Source: RXOA01 sp964547105
GTDB taxonomy: Bacteria > Bipolaricaulota > Bipolaricaulia > UBA7950 > UBA9294
Length of the DNA stretch: 64,000 nt
NCBI GenBank assembly: GCA_964547105.1
Contig: CAZJLO010000001.1
Coordinates: 99,453-163,452, forward strand
Direction: 5' to 3'
The notes under the pieces were generated by a model. It made no database searches. It had not been told where the DNA came from and was given only the letters and a program-made list of their open reading frames with translations. Each line of letters opens with the position of its first letter. Within the stretch, counting starts at the first letter, position 1. Positions 25,330-34,291 of the stretch are shown here, piece by piece. A program made the translations under genes and the position numbers.

Positions 25330-25890
25330 CTACCCTTCCGGGGACGATGACAAATCCGGCAGAAGCTCGATCCGCTGAACATTCTTCACCCAGTAGCTGC
25401 CCGCGGATTCGGCACCGTACTCCGCGTTGCTGACATCGCCGTCTTCGGGAAGCACGGCAATGCGCGGCCCGTCTTCCCACCGGGGAACGTCCACACCGTC
25501 GAACCCGTAGGCGAGAATCATCGGGTAGTCGGGATCCTCAACCCGCGACCGTTCGATGCGGACGGCGTATCCGTCGACTGCGGTGACAATCACCGCGTCG
25601 TAGGCAACCTGCGTTCCGATCAACATCGATAGCCGGGCACCCCGATAGATCCCGTGATCCCGCCAGTTTCCGTACTGGTTCTGGTATACGCCTTCTCGCT
25701 CGATTTCCCCGGCCGCCTTGGCGTCTTCAAGAGAAACACAGACAACCTTGCCATCAGGAAAGGCAATCTCAACCAGCGAATCCTCCCGCTCAATCAACGA
25801 ACGCAGGACGACCGGTGCAAGAACCGCAAGCATGAGCACGGCGAGCGCCAACAACCAGCCGCGTCGAACCCTCTCCCGCCCTACATCCAT
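25330..25890 (-). CDS. Membrane-anchored protein with sulfite-oxidase-fold-like domain
   Basis: 186 aa from the ATG at 25890, which overlaps the EcfT stop by ten bases. A single N-terminal helix (GWLLALAVLMLAVLAPVVL) anchors an external domain. That domain has the pattern YRGARLSMLIG, VTAVDGYAVRIERSRV, MILAYGFDG and YWVKNVQRIEL seen in the molybdopterin-binding domain of sulfite-oxidase-type proteins (PF00174-like), but with no upstream cofactor-binding part and no conserved Mo-ligand cysteine. It is the last gene of the ECF operon and carries the fifth copy of this domain. Confidence 0.72.
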   Translation of the reverse strand: MDVGRERVRRGWLLALAVLMLAVLAPVVLRSLIEREDSLVEIAFPDGKVVCVSLEDAKAAGEIEREGVYQNQYGNWRDHGIYRGARLSMLIGTQVAYDAVIVTAVDGYAVRIERSRVEDPDYPMILAYGFDGVDVPRWEDGPRIAVLPEDGDVSNAEYGAESAGSYWVKNVQRIELLPDLSSSPEG

Positions 25891-26636
25891 TGCAGCCTCC
25901 GTGCAAGAATACTTACCGCGATCAGCGCCGTCGCCAGCACGAGGAACGCGGTATCCGTGCCCGTCCATCGCAACGGGCGACTCCAGGTTCGGCGTTTGCT
26001 GGTTCCGAACGCCCTCCCTTTTAGGGACATGGTCACTGCATCCACACGAACCAACCCGGAGACAATCACCGGCACAAACGTGTAGTAGATCGCTCGCCGT
26101 AACTCGGACGGCCGCCGGTACGAGAACACAATCCCTCGAAGGCGCTGCGCTTCGCGCACCCGGGAGAGCTCTTGCGAGAAGAACGGGACGAACCGAAGGG
26201 CAAGGCTGAGGACGAACCCGAATCGATAGGGAATTCCGGCACGAATCAGAACATGGGTCAGCTCATCCGGATCCGTCAACGCGACAAACAACATGCTCGA
26301 AGAGAGGATGACGAGAAACCGCAACGCCATTTCGGCCCCCGCGACAAGTCCCTGATCCGTGATTCTGCCCAACAGGACAACGTGACCGATGTCAGTGGAC
26401 AGTGCCTGAGAGACGAACAGAACAAGCGAAAACAGCACGACAAACCGCAGCTTCTTGGCAAAGATCAACATCGACCCCGTGAACCACTGAGCAACAGCAA
26501 AAACCAGAAGCAGCACGGCAAGCTTGACGCCAATACCAGGCGCAACCAAAACTGCACTGACACATCCGGCAAGCAAGAACAGGTTGCCCACCGCTCCCGA
26601 CCCCTTCGACGCCCGTCCAATGCCCATGAGAATCAC
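25881..26636 (-). CDS. ecfT: ECF transporter transmembrane component T (EcfT-like)
   Basis: 251-aa polytopic protein linking an S component to the ECF ATPases. The two coupling-helix motifs are visible as EAQRLRG and SLKGRAFG (the Ala-Arg-Gly-like motifs of EcfT). The GTG at 26636 overlaps the ATPase stop (GTGA) and has GGGAGG seven bases upstream; an ATG nine bases later is the alternative. About five hydrophobic helices are seen. It is encoded between the fused ATPase and the small external-domain protein. Confidence 0.9.
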   Translation of the reverse strand: MILMGIGRASKGSGAVGNLFLLAGCVSAVLVAPGIGVKLAVLLLVFAVAQWFTGSMLIFAKKLRFVVLFSLVLFVSQALSTDIGHVVLLGRITDQGLVAGAEMALRFLVILSSSMLFVALTDPDELTHVLIRAGIPYRFGFVLSLALRFVPFFSQELSRVREAQRLRGIVFSYRRPSELRRAIYYTFVPVIVSGLVRVDAVTMSLKGRAFGTSKRRTWSRPLRWTGTDTAFLVLATALIAVSILARRLQWM

Positions 26637-28117
26637 CGTGCGTCCTCCCAATAGCCCGGTGTGTAGGCGTGTCGTCCTTGCTCGGCCAGCGAACCGAACA
26701 CGGAATCTGGAGATCCGTATTGCATGTCGTCTCCAAGGTAGAGCACACGGTCGGCAATCGAGGCAACAAGTTCGACATCATGCGATACAAGGATGACACC
26801 CGCGCCACGCACCGCGGCTTCGCGAATCTGCGACAACACCCAGATGACATTGGTCCGATCCTGCCCAATGAACGGTTCATCGAGAAGCAGCAAGTCCGGA
26901 GTCCTGGAGAGTGCAGTGGACACGGTGAGCCTTCGTTGCTCTCCCATGCTCAGGGACAGCGGTGAAGCATCCGCCAATCCGTCGAGTCGCGATTCCGACA
27001 GAAGCCTGTTGAGCTCCGACGCATCGTGAATGCCGTCGATCGCGTACTCGCGACGGATCGTCCGCTCGAAAATCTGGTGATGGGGATGTTGCGCGACATA
27101 TCCCAGTCGGAGTCTCTCCTTGCACTCGATCTGCCCAGCCTGTGGCGCTTGAAGATCGGCAATCAATCGGAGCAGGGTTGTCTTACCGCATCCGTTCGGA
27201 CCGATCACCGCAAGCACCTCTCCCTGATGGATCGACAGGGAGAGGTGCTCAAACACTTTCCGTTCCCCGTACCCGAAGCCGACGTCGATCAGATTGATCA
27301 GCGGGCGGCTGTTGGAGCGGCCATGAGCATCGCCCTGCTCGGTCTCGCTCCGAGCCTGCGGCCATCCCGCCCGAAGACGCATCTCGGCAAGATCGTAGTG
27401 GGATCGAATCTGACGCCGTTCGACAACACGCCCGCGGTCGAGCACGATGACACGGGGGGCGTACTGCACCAGAGGAGCAAGGCGATGTTCGACAACGGTC
27501 ACTGTGCGGTTTTCTCGTTGTCGTAGGTTCCCAAGAACGCGAAAGATCATCTCGGCTCCATCCGGATCCAGATTAGCTGTCGGCTCATCAAGGAAGATCC
27601 ATGCCGAGCCCATCGCAAGAATCGCGGCAATGGCAAGTCGCTGCATTTCGCCGCCGGAAAGCGTCGTCGTGCTCCGCTGGCGCAGATGGAGAATGCCAAC
27701 CTCGCTCAGCGAGGCCTGAACACGCGCTTCCACTTCTTGCGGAGGGAGGCAAAGATTTTCCGGACCGAACGCAACTTCCTGCCAGACATTGAGCGTGCAG
27801 ATCTGCGCATCCGGATCCTGCTGAACATAGCCGAGCGACAGAGAAACCTCGGATGGATCGCGTCCGAGGAGGGACATTCCATCCAGCCAAACTTCGCCTT
27901 GAACATCGCCAGGAATGACATCGGGCACAAACCCGGACAATGTGCGGCACAGAGTGGACTTGCCACACCCCGACGGCCCAGCGAGCACGACCAATTCGCC
28001 ACGCTCGATCAGTTCGTCGACACCGTCGAGCGCCGGCGTCTTCCGCCGGGGATATTGAACGGAAAGCTTCTCGATCCTGATGCCATCACCATGCTTGGGG
28101 GCTCTAGCGGACAACAA
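26633..28117 (-). CDS. Fused double ECF-type ATPase (EcfA1-A2-like)
   Basis: 494-aa protein with two ABC domains, replacing separate EcfA1 and EcfA2. Domain 1: Walker A AGPSGCGKST, signature TLSGGEMQRLAIA, Walker B WIFLDEPTANLDP. Domain 2: Walker A IGPNGCGKTT, Q-loop VAQHPHHQIF, signature SLSMGEQRRLTVS, Walker B LLLLDEPFIGQD. A linker of about 40 residues rich in R, S and E joins them. It starts at TTG 28117 (AGGTGAG upstream), overlapping the S-component gene. It drives the importer encoded around it. Confidence 0.92.
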   Translation of the reverse strand: MLSARAPKHGDGIRIEKLSVQYPRRKTPALDGVDELIERGELVVLAGPSGCGKSTLCRTLSGFVPDVIPGDVQGEVWLDGMSLLGRDPSEVSLSLGYVQQDPDAQICTLNVWQEVAFGPENLCLPPQEVEARVQASLSEVGILHLRQRSTTTLSGGEMQRLAIAAILAMGSAWIFLDEPTANLDPDGAEMIFRVLGNLRQRENRTVTVVEHRLAPLVQYAPRVIVLDRGRVVERRQIRSHYDLAEMRLRAGWPQARSETEQGDAHGRSNSRPLINLIDVGFGYGERKVFEHLSLSIHQGEVLAVIGPNGCGKTTLLRLIADLQAPQAGQIECKERLRLGYVAQHPHHQIFERTIRREYAIDGIHDASELNRLLSESRLDGLADASPLSLSMGEQRRLTVSTALSRTPDLLLLDEPFIGQDRTNVIWVLSQIREAAVRGAGVILVSHDVELVASIADRVLYLGDDMQYGSPDSVFGSLAEQGRHAYTPGYWEDAR

Positions 28118-29210
28118 TCCGGCTCACCTGCTTCACCCAGAACGATCCGTCGAATCCGGCAGCAACCAGATTCAACCCCTGCCCCTGATCCTGAAGGACA
28201 AGGATGACATCGTGGTTATCCAACAACGCCTGCAACTCGAAAACCTTCTGGTAGCCGTCCGACGCGACCACGACGATCTCCGTTGCCGCCTCGTCCAGCA
28301 AGACTCCCTCCAGAACCAGGGCAATAGGAATTCCCGTATACGGCTGTGGAGGAACATAGCTGATCGATCCACGCATTTCCGTTGTAATCGTTACCTCAGC
28401 ATCAAGCCAGTCTTCGTATCGGAATTGCGTTGTCTCGGCGACCGCGCCGGAAATTTGTACAGATCCTCCCGCGGCAAACGGATCGTAGATCGCCGTGTAG
28501 TAGTACACCGCTCCCGAAAGCAGTCCCAAGAGCGCAACGATGGTCACTGCATTTCGTATCCAGATCCGGGTCAGTCGTCGCGGATGACGAGCAGCGATCG
28601 CAGGGTCTTCCCGTATAAAGGGATCTTCCTCGGGGCCGGTCACAAGGTTTGACTCGCGCAGCATGCGGAGCAGATCCCAGGACAGCATCCCGCCGAGAAC
28701 CGCGCCGGAGATCGCTGCAAGTCCGGCCATGAACCAGATGAATCCAAGTGAAATCCCGGAGAAATACAGCGCCTGGAACAGAAACACGTTGGATGCGGAC
28801 GCAAGCCCGCCCGCCGCCATCATCACCGCGAGACGCGGACGCCGAGTGAGGCTCATCCCCACGTCGACGATCAACCCCTCGATCAACGAGACAAGCACGA
28901 TCACCACGCCGTGGGTTCCGCCGGCAAGAAACTCTACGAGTCCCTTGGCCGCTCCGGTGAGCGTCCCCGAGCCGAAGCGACGCGTCAGTGCCCGGGCAAG
29001 AAGAGGCCAGATGATGTGCAACCCGGCGATGAGCTGTCCCGCTCCGAATGGCACCCCAAACAGGCGATTGATCAGGTTGCCGATATAGCCGATGTACGTC
29101 GAGAGGACCCCGCCCACGGCAGCAAGAAGTGCTGCCAGAACAAGATCCCTCACCTGCAATCGGGCGCGGGAGCCACCCCATGGCTCCCGCGCAGGCACTC
29201 GTGAACCCAT
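28104..29210 (-). CDS. ECF S component (YkoE-like) fused to a sulfite-oxidase-fold-like domain
   Basis: 368 aa. Residues up to about 200 are a substrate-binding membrane component: RDLVLAALLAAVGGVLSTY, VPFGAGQLIAGLH and GLVEFLAGGTHGVVIVLVSL resemble YkoE-type (thiamine-precursor) S proteins. A further helix (AVTIVALLGLLSGAVYYY) leads to an external C-terminal domain with YTGIPIALVLEG, VVASDGYQKVFEL and WVKQVSRIVV, a PF00174-like fold copy. ATG 29210 has AAAGGGA upstream; GTG 29228 is possible. Such a fusion is not part of ordinary S components. The ligand is unknown. Confidence 0.75.
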   Translation of the reverse strand: MGSRVPAREPWGGSRARLQVRDLVLAALLAAVGGVLSTYIGYIGNLINRLFGVPFGAGQLIAGLHIIWPLLARALTRRFGSGTLTGAAKGLVEFLAGGTHGVVIVLVSLIEGLIVDVGMSLTRRPRLAVMMAAGGLASASNVFLFQALYFSGISLGFIWFMAGLAAISGAVLGGMLSWDLLRMLRESNLVTGPEEDPFIREDPAIAARHPRRLTRIWIRNAVTIVALLGLLSGAVYYYTAIYDPFAAGGSVQISGAVAETTQFRYEDWLDAEVTITTEMRGSISYVPPQPYTGIPIALVLEGVLLDEAATEIVVVASDGYQKVFELQALLDNHDVILVLQDQGQGLNLVAAGFDGSFWVKQVSRIVVR

Positions 29211-29241
29211 CACGTTCCCTTTTGACACAGTGATGTCGTTT

Positions 29242-30723
29242 CTAGAACTGGAGTTCGATTCGCGTCAGGAACTTCACCGACCGAAGTGAGGCATCCGCTG
29301 GGAGCTCGACAGCATCATCGTAGACAAAACGCATGAATCCATCGGAATCGGGGTCGAGGAATACGCCGTCTTTCTTGAATGCCACGATGAACCGGTCGTC
29401 GCGCGCCATGATCTCCGAGGCGATCTCCTGAGTGTATCCATCGTTGGCGACAAGAGATACGACATACCCGGACGCAGCCGCGGCATCGCTGAAATCCGAG
29501 TCATTGTAGTGGAGTCCTTCTTCCAACGCAGGGAAAATGTCGTCGTCCACGAACGCTACCAGCCGCCACAATGGCAACCCGGTATAGGTATGCGTTTCTC
29601 CCTTGCTTGTGACGGTGACGGTCGACGTATGACAAGGACAGCCGATGCCGGCTTCCAGTTCGCTGCGAGCGAAGCTTCGCTCCACTGCACCCGTGGCCTC
29701 CAAAGAGTATGGATCGTACGTACCTAGCACTTCGATCCCGACGACCATTCTAGCGGAGAGCGAGCTCTGGAAATGAGGTTGAGGATCGCCGATCTGGACA
29801 ATACGGAGCGGCCCCGGATCAAAGGGCATCGCTTCGCCGTTCTCCATATACGCCAGAACCCAAACCCCCACCGATGTGTCCAACAACATCTCGGCTTCGT
29901 AGTTCATGGAGTACCCATCGGATGCCGTAACACGGATCGTTGCATCCCCCGGAACATTGCCGATGAATGTCGACATCGGAACACCCGTGTAGGTCGCCGT
30001 GTAGTCTATGCCCGCGGAATTCGTGAACGTGCCCGCCGCTTCAATCTGCTCCAATTGCCGGAGATCGAACCGCGTGTAGTCCAAGGTTACGTCGCCATGG
30101 ATCACCGAGAGAAGGATCTCGTCGTCGGCGGTCGGAGGGGGAGCCGCTTGAGCGGCTCTCATCGCCGCGACCAATTCATCGAACGACAACGGTGTCGCCC
30201 CATCCACGACCAGCTGTGCCACCCCACCCACGCGGAAGCCGGTGGTCGAAGGCGTGTCTCCGAAGTAATGCGAGCCCTCCGCTCCGAACGCGGCAAGCAT
30301 GTCATCGTTGCTGAACATCTCGTCCGTGGGCAAGAACACGAGCATCGCTTCGCCACCCTCATCCAAGGTCAGTGCAACCGTTCCTGCGGGGGTTCCGCCG
30401 GAGAGAACCGTTTGCGGGAGCCGCTTGGCGTATCCGTCGCCGGCAATGACGGCGACTTCTTCGCTCGCCGTGACCCCGGCTGCCGCAAGAATGGCTTCCA
30501 CGGTGACTCCCTCGTACGATGCACTTTCTTTCCAGTTCGGGTCCTCGGAATCAAACACCGGCCCTTGGTACGCCACCACACCGGATACGGTGGGAAGCGT
30601 CTCCAATCGGATCTCCGCCGACCCTTCGTCCCAGACAACAAACACCGACTGCGCCGTTGCGGCAACGGAGATCAACAACAGGGCTCCAACCATCATCACG
30701 CCCAGGAAACGACCTTCTCTCAT
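29242..30723 (-). CDS. Exported protein with three sulfite-oxidase-fold-like repeats
   Basis: 493 aa. An N-terminal signal peptide (FLGVMMVGALLLISVAATAQ) precedes three repeats of about 140 residues. Each has the core Y-x-G-V/L-x-x-x-x-x-(L/I) followed by a VxAxDGYxxxL strand: AVIAGDGYAKRLPQTVL, RVTASDGYSMNYEAEML and LVANDGYTQEIASEIM. Repeat 2 also keeps VLAYMENGEAM and GPLRIVQIGD, as in PF00174. Repeat 3 begins with a CPCH motif. It overlaps the regulator stop by ATGA. It is a plausible extracytoplasmic ligand-capture protein for the ECF unit, which is unusual because ECF importers normally lack one. Confidence 0.75.
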   Translation of the reverse strand: MREGRFLGVMMVGALLLISVAATAQSVFVVWDEGSAEIRLETLPTVSGVVAYQGPVFDSEDPNWKESASYEGVTVEAILAAAGVTASEEVAVIAGDGYAKRLPQTVLSGGTPAGTVALTLDEGGEAMLVFLPTDEMFSNDDMLAAFGAEGSHYFGDTPSTTGFRVGGVAQLVVDGATPLSFDELVAAMRAAQAAPPPTADDEILLSVIHGDVTLDYTRFDLRQLEQIEAAGTFTNSAGIDYTATYTGVPMSTFIGNVPGDATIRVTASDGYSMNYEAEMLLDTSVGVWVLAYMENGEAMPFDPGPLRIVQIGDPQPHFQSSLSARMVVGIEVLGTYDPYSLEATGAVERSFARSELEAGIGCPCHTSTVTVTSKGETHTYTGLPLWRLVAFVDDDIFPALEEGLHYNDSDFSDAAAASGYVVSLVANDGYTQEIASEIMARDDRFIVAFKKDGVFLDPDSDGFMRFVYDDAVELPADASLRSVKFLTRIELQF

Positions 30724-31415
30724 TCCATCTCCTTCATCGCAAACACCTGGATCGCCGTTGCCGCAATCATCGCTTGCGCCGGCGATCCGACTTCAAGTCC
30801 AACCGTCTCCAGTCCGCGACTCGTGTGAACCGCATTGAGCTCAAACCCGGATCCGGCAACCACCACATCCACGATCTGACCAAGTTGCCGCACTTTCCTC
30901 ACCCGGACAGCAAGCCGATTCTCCCAGATGGCCATGCATCCGGGACATCCGGACGGCGTAAGCATGACGGCCTCGGGAGGAATTTCGACCACGACCTCAT
31001 CATCCCGGGAAAACGACAACACAAGAAGCCGATCTTCCCCGAACTGCACAGAGCAAAGCGCCCCATCTCGTTCGACCACTCGAACGCGGAAACGGTTCTT
31101 CTCCTGCAACGGGGATCTCAACAATCGATCTATGTCGTCACTCGTCCCGTCGGCATTCCGAAGTTGCTCCAGCCACAACAAGTGGTCGACCACTTCCCGG
31201 GGGTTCCCTGCAGCAACCAGAAGATCCTCAATGTTCAGGCTGAGCACACCGGCAAGGGCACGCACATCCGTCAGTTTCGGTGCGGGGCGATTGCCATGTT
31301 CGATCCGTGAAAGACGCGAATACTCGATGCCAACTCGCGCCGACAGCTCTCGAAGCGTCAAGTCGGCCTGCATCCTTGCTTCACGGATCATCTCGCCGAA
31401 CTGGATCTTGGTCAC
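30720..31415 (-). CDS. XRE-family regulator with TOBE (Mop-like) ligand-binding domain
   Basis: 231 aa. The N-terminal helix-turn-helix (GEMIREARMQADLTLRELSARVGIEYSRLSRIEHG) is XRE type. The C-terminal third (FELNAVHTSRGLETVGLEVG then AQAMIAATAIQVF) has the TOBE/Mop strand pattern used to bind molybdate or tungstate, and a weaker TOBE-like stretch precedes it (VRVVERDGALCSVQFG, VVVEIPPEAVML). A GCPGC motif lies between. GTG 31415 is where homology begins; the frame continues upstream through the promoter. It heads the ECF operon (ATGA overlap) and probably controls it in response to the imported ligand. Confidence 0.78.
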   Translation of the reverse strand: MTKIQFGEMIREARMQADLTLRELSARVGIEYSRLSRIEHGNRPAPKLTDVRALAGVLSLNIEDLLVAAGNPREVVDHLLWLEQLRNADGTSDDIDRLLRSPLQEKNRFRVRVVERDGALCSVQFGEDRLLVLSFSRDDEVVVEIPPEAVMLTPSGCPGCMAIWENRLAVRVRKVRQLGQIVDVVVAGSGFELNAVHTSRGLETVGLEVGSPAQAMIAATAIQVFAMKEME

Positions 31416-31452
31416 TGCGGAACGGTATCCAGTCTGTTGACATTTGTCAACA
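31416..31452 (-). promoter_or_regulatory. Autoregulatory promoter/operator of the XRE-TOBE ECF operon
   Basis: TGTTGACATTTGTCAACA (31435-31452) is a perfect 18-bp palindrome (8-2-8). On the minus strand it contains a consensus TTGACA -35 (31450-31445). The -10 at the right distance is weak (TACCGT, 31427-31422), six bases from the GTG, so the mRNA would be leaderless. A repressor bound to the palindrome would block the -35 directly. Confidence 0.65.
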
Positions 31453-31482
31453 AGCTCATCTCCACGCCTCTTGCCGAGGACC

Positions 31483-31491
31483 TGATATAAT
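31483..31491 (+). promoter_or_regulatory. Extended -10 promoter of the MATE gene, leaderless
   Basis: TGATATAAT is a perfect extended -10 (TG-N-TATAAT). The ATG follows the hexamer by seven bases, so transcription should start at the ATG or one base before it. No -35 is apparent at 17 bases, as is usual for extended -10 promoters. Confidence 0.5.
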
Positions 31492-31498
31492 CGCCCCC

Positions 31499-32920
31499 AT
31501 GACCGCACGTGCCTCGCGACTCTCACATGAAATCCTGCACGGCCCGATTCTGGCTTCGTTGCTTCGCCTTGCGTGGCCTGTGATGTTGTCCAATCTGTTT
31601 CAGACGCTCTACAACTTCGTGGATCGTTTCTGGCTTGCCCGGTCGAGCACGGTGGCCATTGCCGGCCTTCAGCTTGCCTGGCCGCTCATCTTCCTTGTCA
31701 TTTCGTTGGGGGCAGGGTTGACCGTCGCTGGAACGGCCCTTGTCGCACAGTACACCGGCGCCCAACGCCGCGACCAAGCGAATCTTGCTGCAGGACAAGT
31801 TCTGAGCTTCACGTTGGGCCTGTCGGTTGTCCTTGCCATAATCGGGAGCTTCATCGCAAGGCCGATTCTCGGTCTAATGGGCGCGGAGCCCGAGTTGATG
31901 GCTGCATCGTCGTCCTACTTGCGGATCATCTACGCTGGCATCCCGCTCACCTTTGGAACATTCATCGTTACGTCGCTTCTGAATGGAGCCGGCGACACGC
32001 TGACGCCGATGATCCTGATGAGCATTTCGGTCGTCACGAACATCATTCTCGATCCGCTGTTCATCTTTGGGTGGGGACCCTTCCCGGCGTGGGGGATCTC
32101 CGGCGCTGCCGTCGCCACGCTGATCGCACGGGGATTGATCACCGTGATCGGATTCGGCCTCCTGTTCTCCGGGAGAGCCGGGCTGCACATCCGCCGCCAG
32201 CATCTTCGCCCTTGTTGGAGCATGATCCGGCACATTCTGTCCATCGGCGGCTTGGCGTCGATCGGTCAGACGGGGACGGCTTTGGGGTTCAGCATCATGA
32301 ACGGAGCACTCGCGCGGATCGGAACCTCGGTGTTGGGCGCGTTCGGAATCGGCAATTCCTTCATCTCCCTCGTGCTGATGCCGTCAATGGGATTGGGGCA
32401 AGCAACCGCCACGATGGTCGGACAGAACCTTGGTGCGACGCAGCCCAAGCGGGCACGTCGAAGCGCATGGACCGGCATGGTCCTGTCGTCGATCATCCTG
32501 TCTGTCGCCGCAGTGTTTGTGATCGTCTTCCGCAGCCATCTCATCCGTTTCTTCACCGCCGACCCCGATGTCATCCGCCTTGGAACGAACATGCTGCTGT
32601 TGGTCGGATTCGCCTTCCCGTTCATGGGAATCATCGAAGTCGTCCGCGGAACCTACCAGGGGTCCGGCCACACGGCGTACTCGATGGGATTCGATCTATT
32701 CCGCCTCTGGGTACTTAGGGTTCCATTGGTGTACATCCTTGCCTTCACGCTCGGGATGGCTGCCAACGGCATATGGTGGGCGATGCTTGCATCGAATTTC
32801 GGAACGGCTCTCGTCTCCTTGTTGTTCTTCATGACCGGGAATTGGGAGAAACGCGTTGTTCGGCCGTCCGGAGGCCGTTTGGAGGCCGACATGGAAGCAA
32901 CGGCCGAGCAAGAGACATGA
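31499..32920 (+). CDS. MATE-family multidrug/metabolite exporter
   Basis: 473-aa inner-membrane antiporter with about twelve helices in two homologous halves. The family start RLAWPVMLSNLFQTLYNFVDRFWL and the half-repeat SIGGLASIGQTGTALGFSIMN are clear, as are GAFGIGNSF and VGQNLGA(T)QPKRA. The start is ATG 31499, directly after an extended -10 promoter; the frame is open from 31280, antisense to the XRE-TOBE gene. The substrate and coupling ion are unknown. It is divergent from the ECF operon, which may or may not be meaningful. Confidence 0.93.
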   Translation: MTARASRLSHEILHGPILASLLRLAWPVMLSNLFQTLYNFVDRFWLARSSTVAIAGLQLAWPLIFLVISLGAGLTVAGTALVAQYTGAQRRDQANLAAGQVLSFTLGLSVVLAIIGSFIARPILGLMGAEPELMAASSSYLRIIYAGIPLTFGTFIVTSLLNGAGDTLTPMILMSISVVTNIILDPLFIFGWGPFPAWGISGAAVATLIARGLITVIGFGLLFSGRAGLHIRRQHLRPCWSMIRHILSIGGLASIGQTGTALGFSIMNGALARIGTSVLGAFGIGNSFISLVLMPSMGLGQATATMVGQNLGATQPKRARRSAWTGMVLSSIILSVAAVFVIVFRSHLIRFFTADPDVIRLGTNMLLLVGFAFPFMGIIEVVRGTYQGSGHTAYSMGFDLFRLWVLRVPLVYILAFTLGMAANGIWWAMLASNFGTALVSLLFFMTGNWEKRVVRPSGGRLEADMEATAEQET

Positions 32921-32995
32921 TATCTCGACCGCCTTGCAATCGACCCAGACTGCACCTACCCTTTCGCCGACTTCATGAATCGAAAGGGGGAGAGG

Positions 32996-34291
32996 ATGCC
33001 GACAATCACCATCAACCATGCGCGGGAACACATCGGCGAACAGGTCAAGATCCAGGGGTGGCTGTACAACAAGCGATCAAGCGGCAAGATCCTCTTCCTC
33101 CAAGTTCGCGATGGAACCGGCGTGATCCAGGCGGTTGTATCCGCAGTGGACACTCCGGCGCTGTTTGACCAGGCGGAGGGGTTGACTCGGGAGACCTCGC
33201 TCGTCATCCGCGGGACCGTACGAGCAGATGACCGCGCTCCTACGGGGTGTGAACTGCAACCGACGACGATTGACGTGATTCACTCGCCTGATGTCCCATT
33301 CCCAATCGAGCTGAAGGAGCACACGCCCGGATTCCTCATGGATCAACGTCACCTTTGGATCCGAACCGGACGACAGGTTCCGATCCTTCGGATTCGCGAC
33401 GCGGTGTTCCGTGCGTTTCGACAGTTCTTCTTCGAACGCGGGTTCGTCGCCACGGAAGCTCCGATTCTGACCGGAACCTCGGTAGAAGGGACGACAACGC
33501 TGTTCGAACTTGACTACTTCGGTGACAAGGCCTACCTGTCGCAGAGCGGCCAACTCTACCTTGAGGCCACCGCCATGGCGCTGGGAAACGTCTATTGGAT
33601 CGGCCCTGCATTCCGAGCCGAGAAGTCGAAAACGCGAAAGCATATCACCGAGTTCTGGATCGCCGAGGCGGAGATGGCATTTTGCGACCATGAGGCCAAC
33701 TTGGAGATTCAGGAGCAGCTCGTCTCGTACATCGTGGACTTCGTCACCGCTGAAAAAGGACAGGAGCTTCGACAGCTGGATCGCGATCCCGCTCTGCTTC
33801 GCGCCCAGGGCAAGCTGCCATTCCCGCGAATCGATTACGCGGAAGCGGTGAAGCGGCTCGGCGAAGCCGGCCACGACATCGTGTTCGGAGACGATTTCGG
33901 TGCCCCACATGAAGCGACGCTTGCCGGCATGTTCGGAACGCCGGTGTTTGTGGAGCGGTTCCCCGCCGCGATGAAGCCATTCTACATGAAGCGCGACCCC
34001 AACGACGAAACACGCGTGCTCGGAGCGGATCTTATCGCTCCCGAGGGCTATGGAGAGATCATTGGGGGCAGCCAGCGCGAGGACTGCTATGACACCTTGG
34101 TCGCTCATATGGAAGAACAGAAGCTTCCGCTGGATGCCTATCAGTGGTACCTCGACCTCCGCCGGTTCGGCTCCGTTCCCCACGCCGGATTCGGTATGGG
34201 AATGGAGCGGGTTGTGACGTGGCTATGTGGCGCGGCTCACATCCGGGAAGCGATCCCGTTCGCAAGGCAAATTCATCGGCTTTACCCGTAG
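32996..34291 (+). CDS. asnS: Asparaginyl-tRNA synthetase
   Basis: 431-aa class IIb enzyme that charges tRNA-Asn. The N-terminal OB anticodon domain (VKIQGWLYNKRSSGKILFLQVRDGTG) precedes the class II core with motif 2 FRAEKSKTRKH and motif 3 GFGMGMERV. GYGEIIGGSQRE is characteristic of AsnRS rather than AspRS. The ATG at 32996 is in a purine-rich ribosome site (AAAGGGGGAGAGG); an ATG at 32975 is in frame but has none. This enzyme implies direct Asn-tRNA charging rather than only the transamidation route. Confidence 0.95.
   Translation: MPTITINHAREHIGEQVKIQGWLYNKRSSGKILFLQVRDGTGVIQAVVSAVDTPALFDQAEGLTRETSLVIRGTVRADDRAPTGCELQPTTIDVIHSPDVPFPIELKEHTPGFLMDQRHLWIRTGRQVPILRIRDAVFRAFRQFFFERGFVATEAPILTGTSVEGTTTLFELDYFGDKAYLSQSGQLYLEATAMALGNVYWIGPAFRAEKSKTRKHITEFWIAEAEMAFCDHEANLEIQEQLVSYIVDFVTAEKGQELRQLDRDPALLRAQGKLPFPRIDYAEAVKRLGEAGHDIVFGDDFGAPHEATLAGMFGTPVFVERFPAAMKPFYMKRDPNDETRVLGADLIAPEGYGEIIGGSQREDCYDTLVAHMEEQKLPLDAYQWYLDLRRFGSVPHAGFGMGMERVVTWLCGAAHIREAIPFARQIHRLYP

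Noticed and set aside
28104..30723. TPP riboswitch for the YkoE-like ECF genes
   Set aside because: The genes are coupled by overlaps behind a regulator gene, and no leader long enough for a TPP aptamer exists in the operon.
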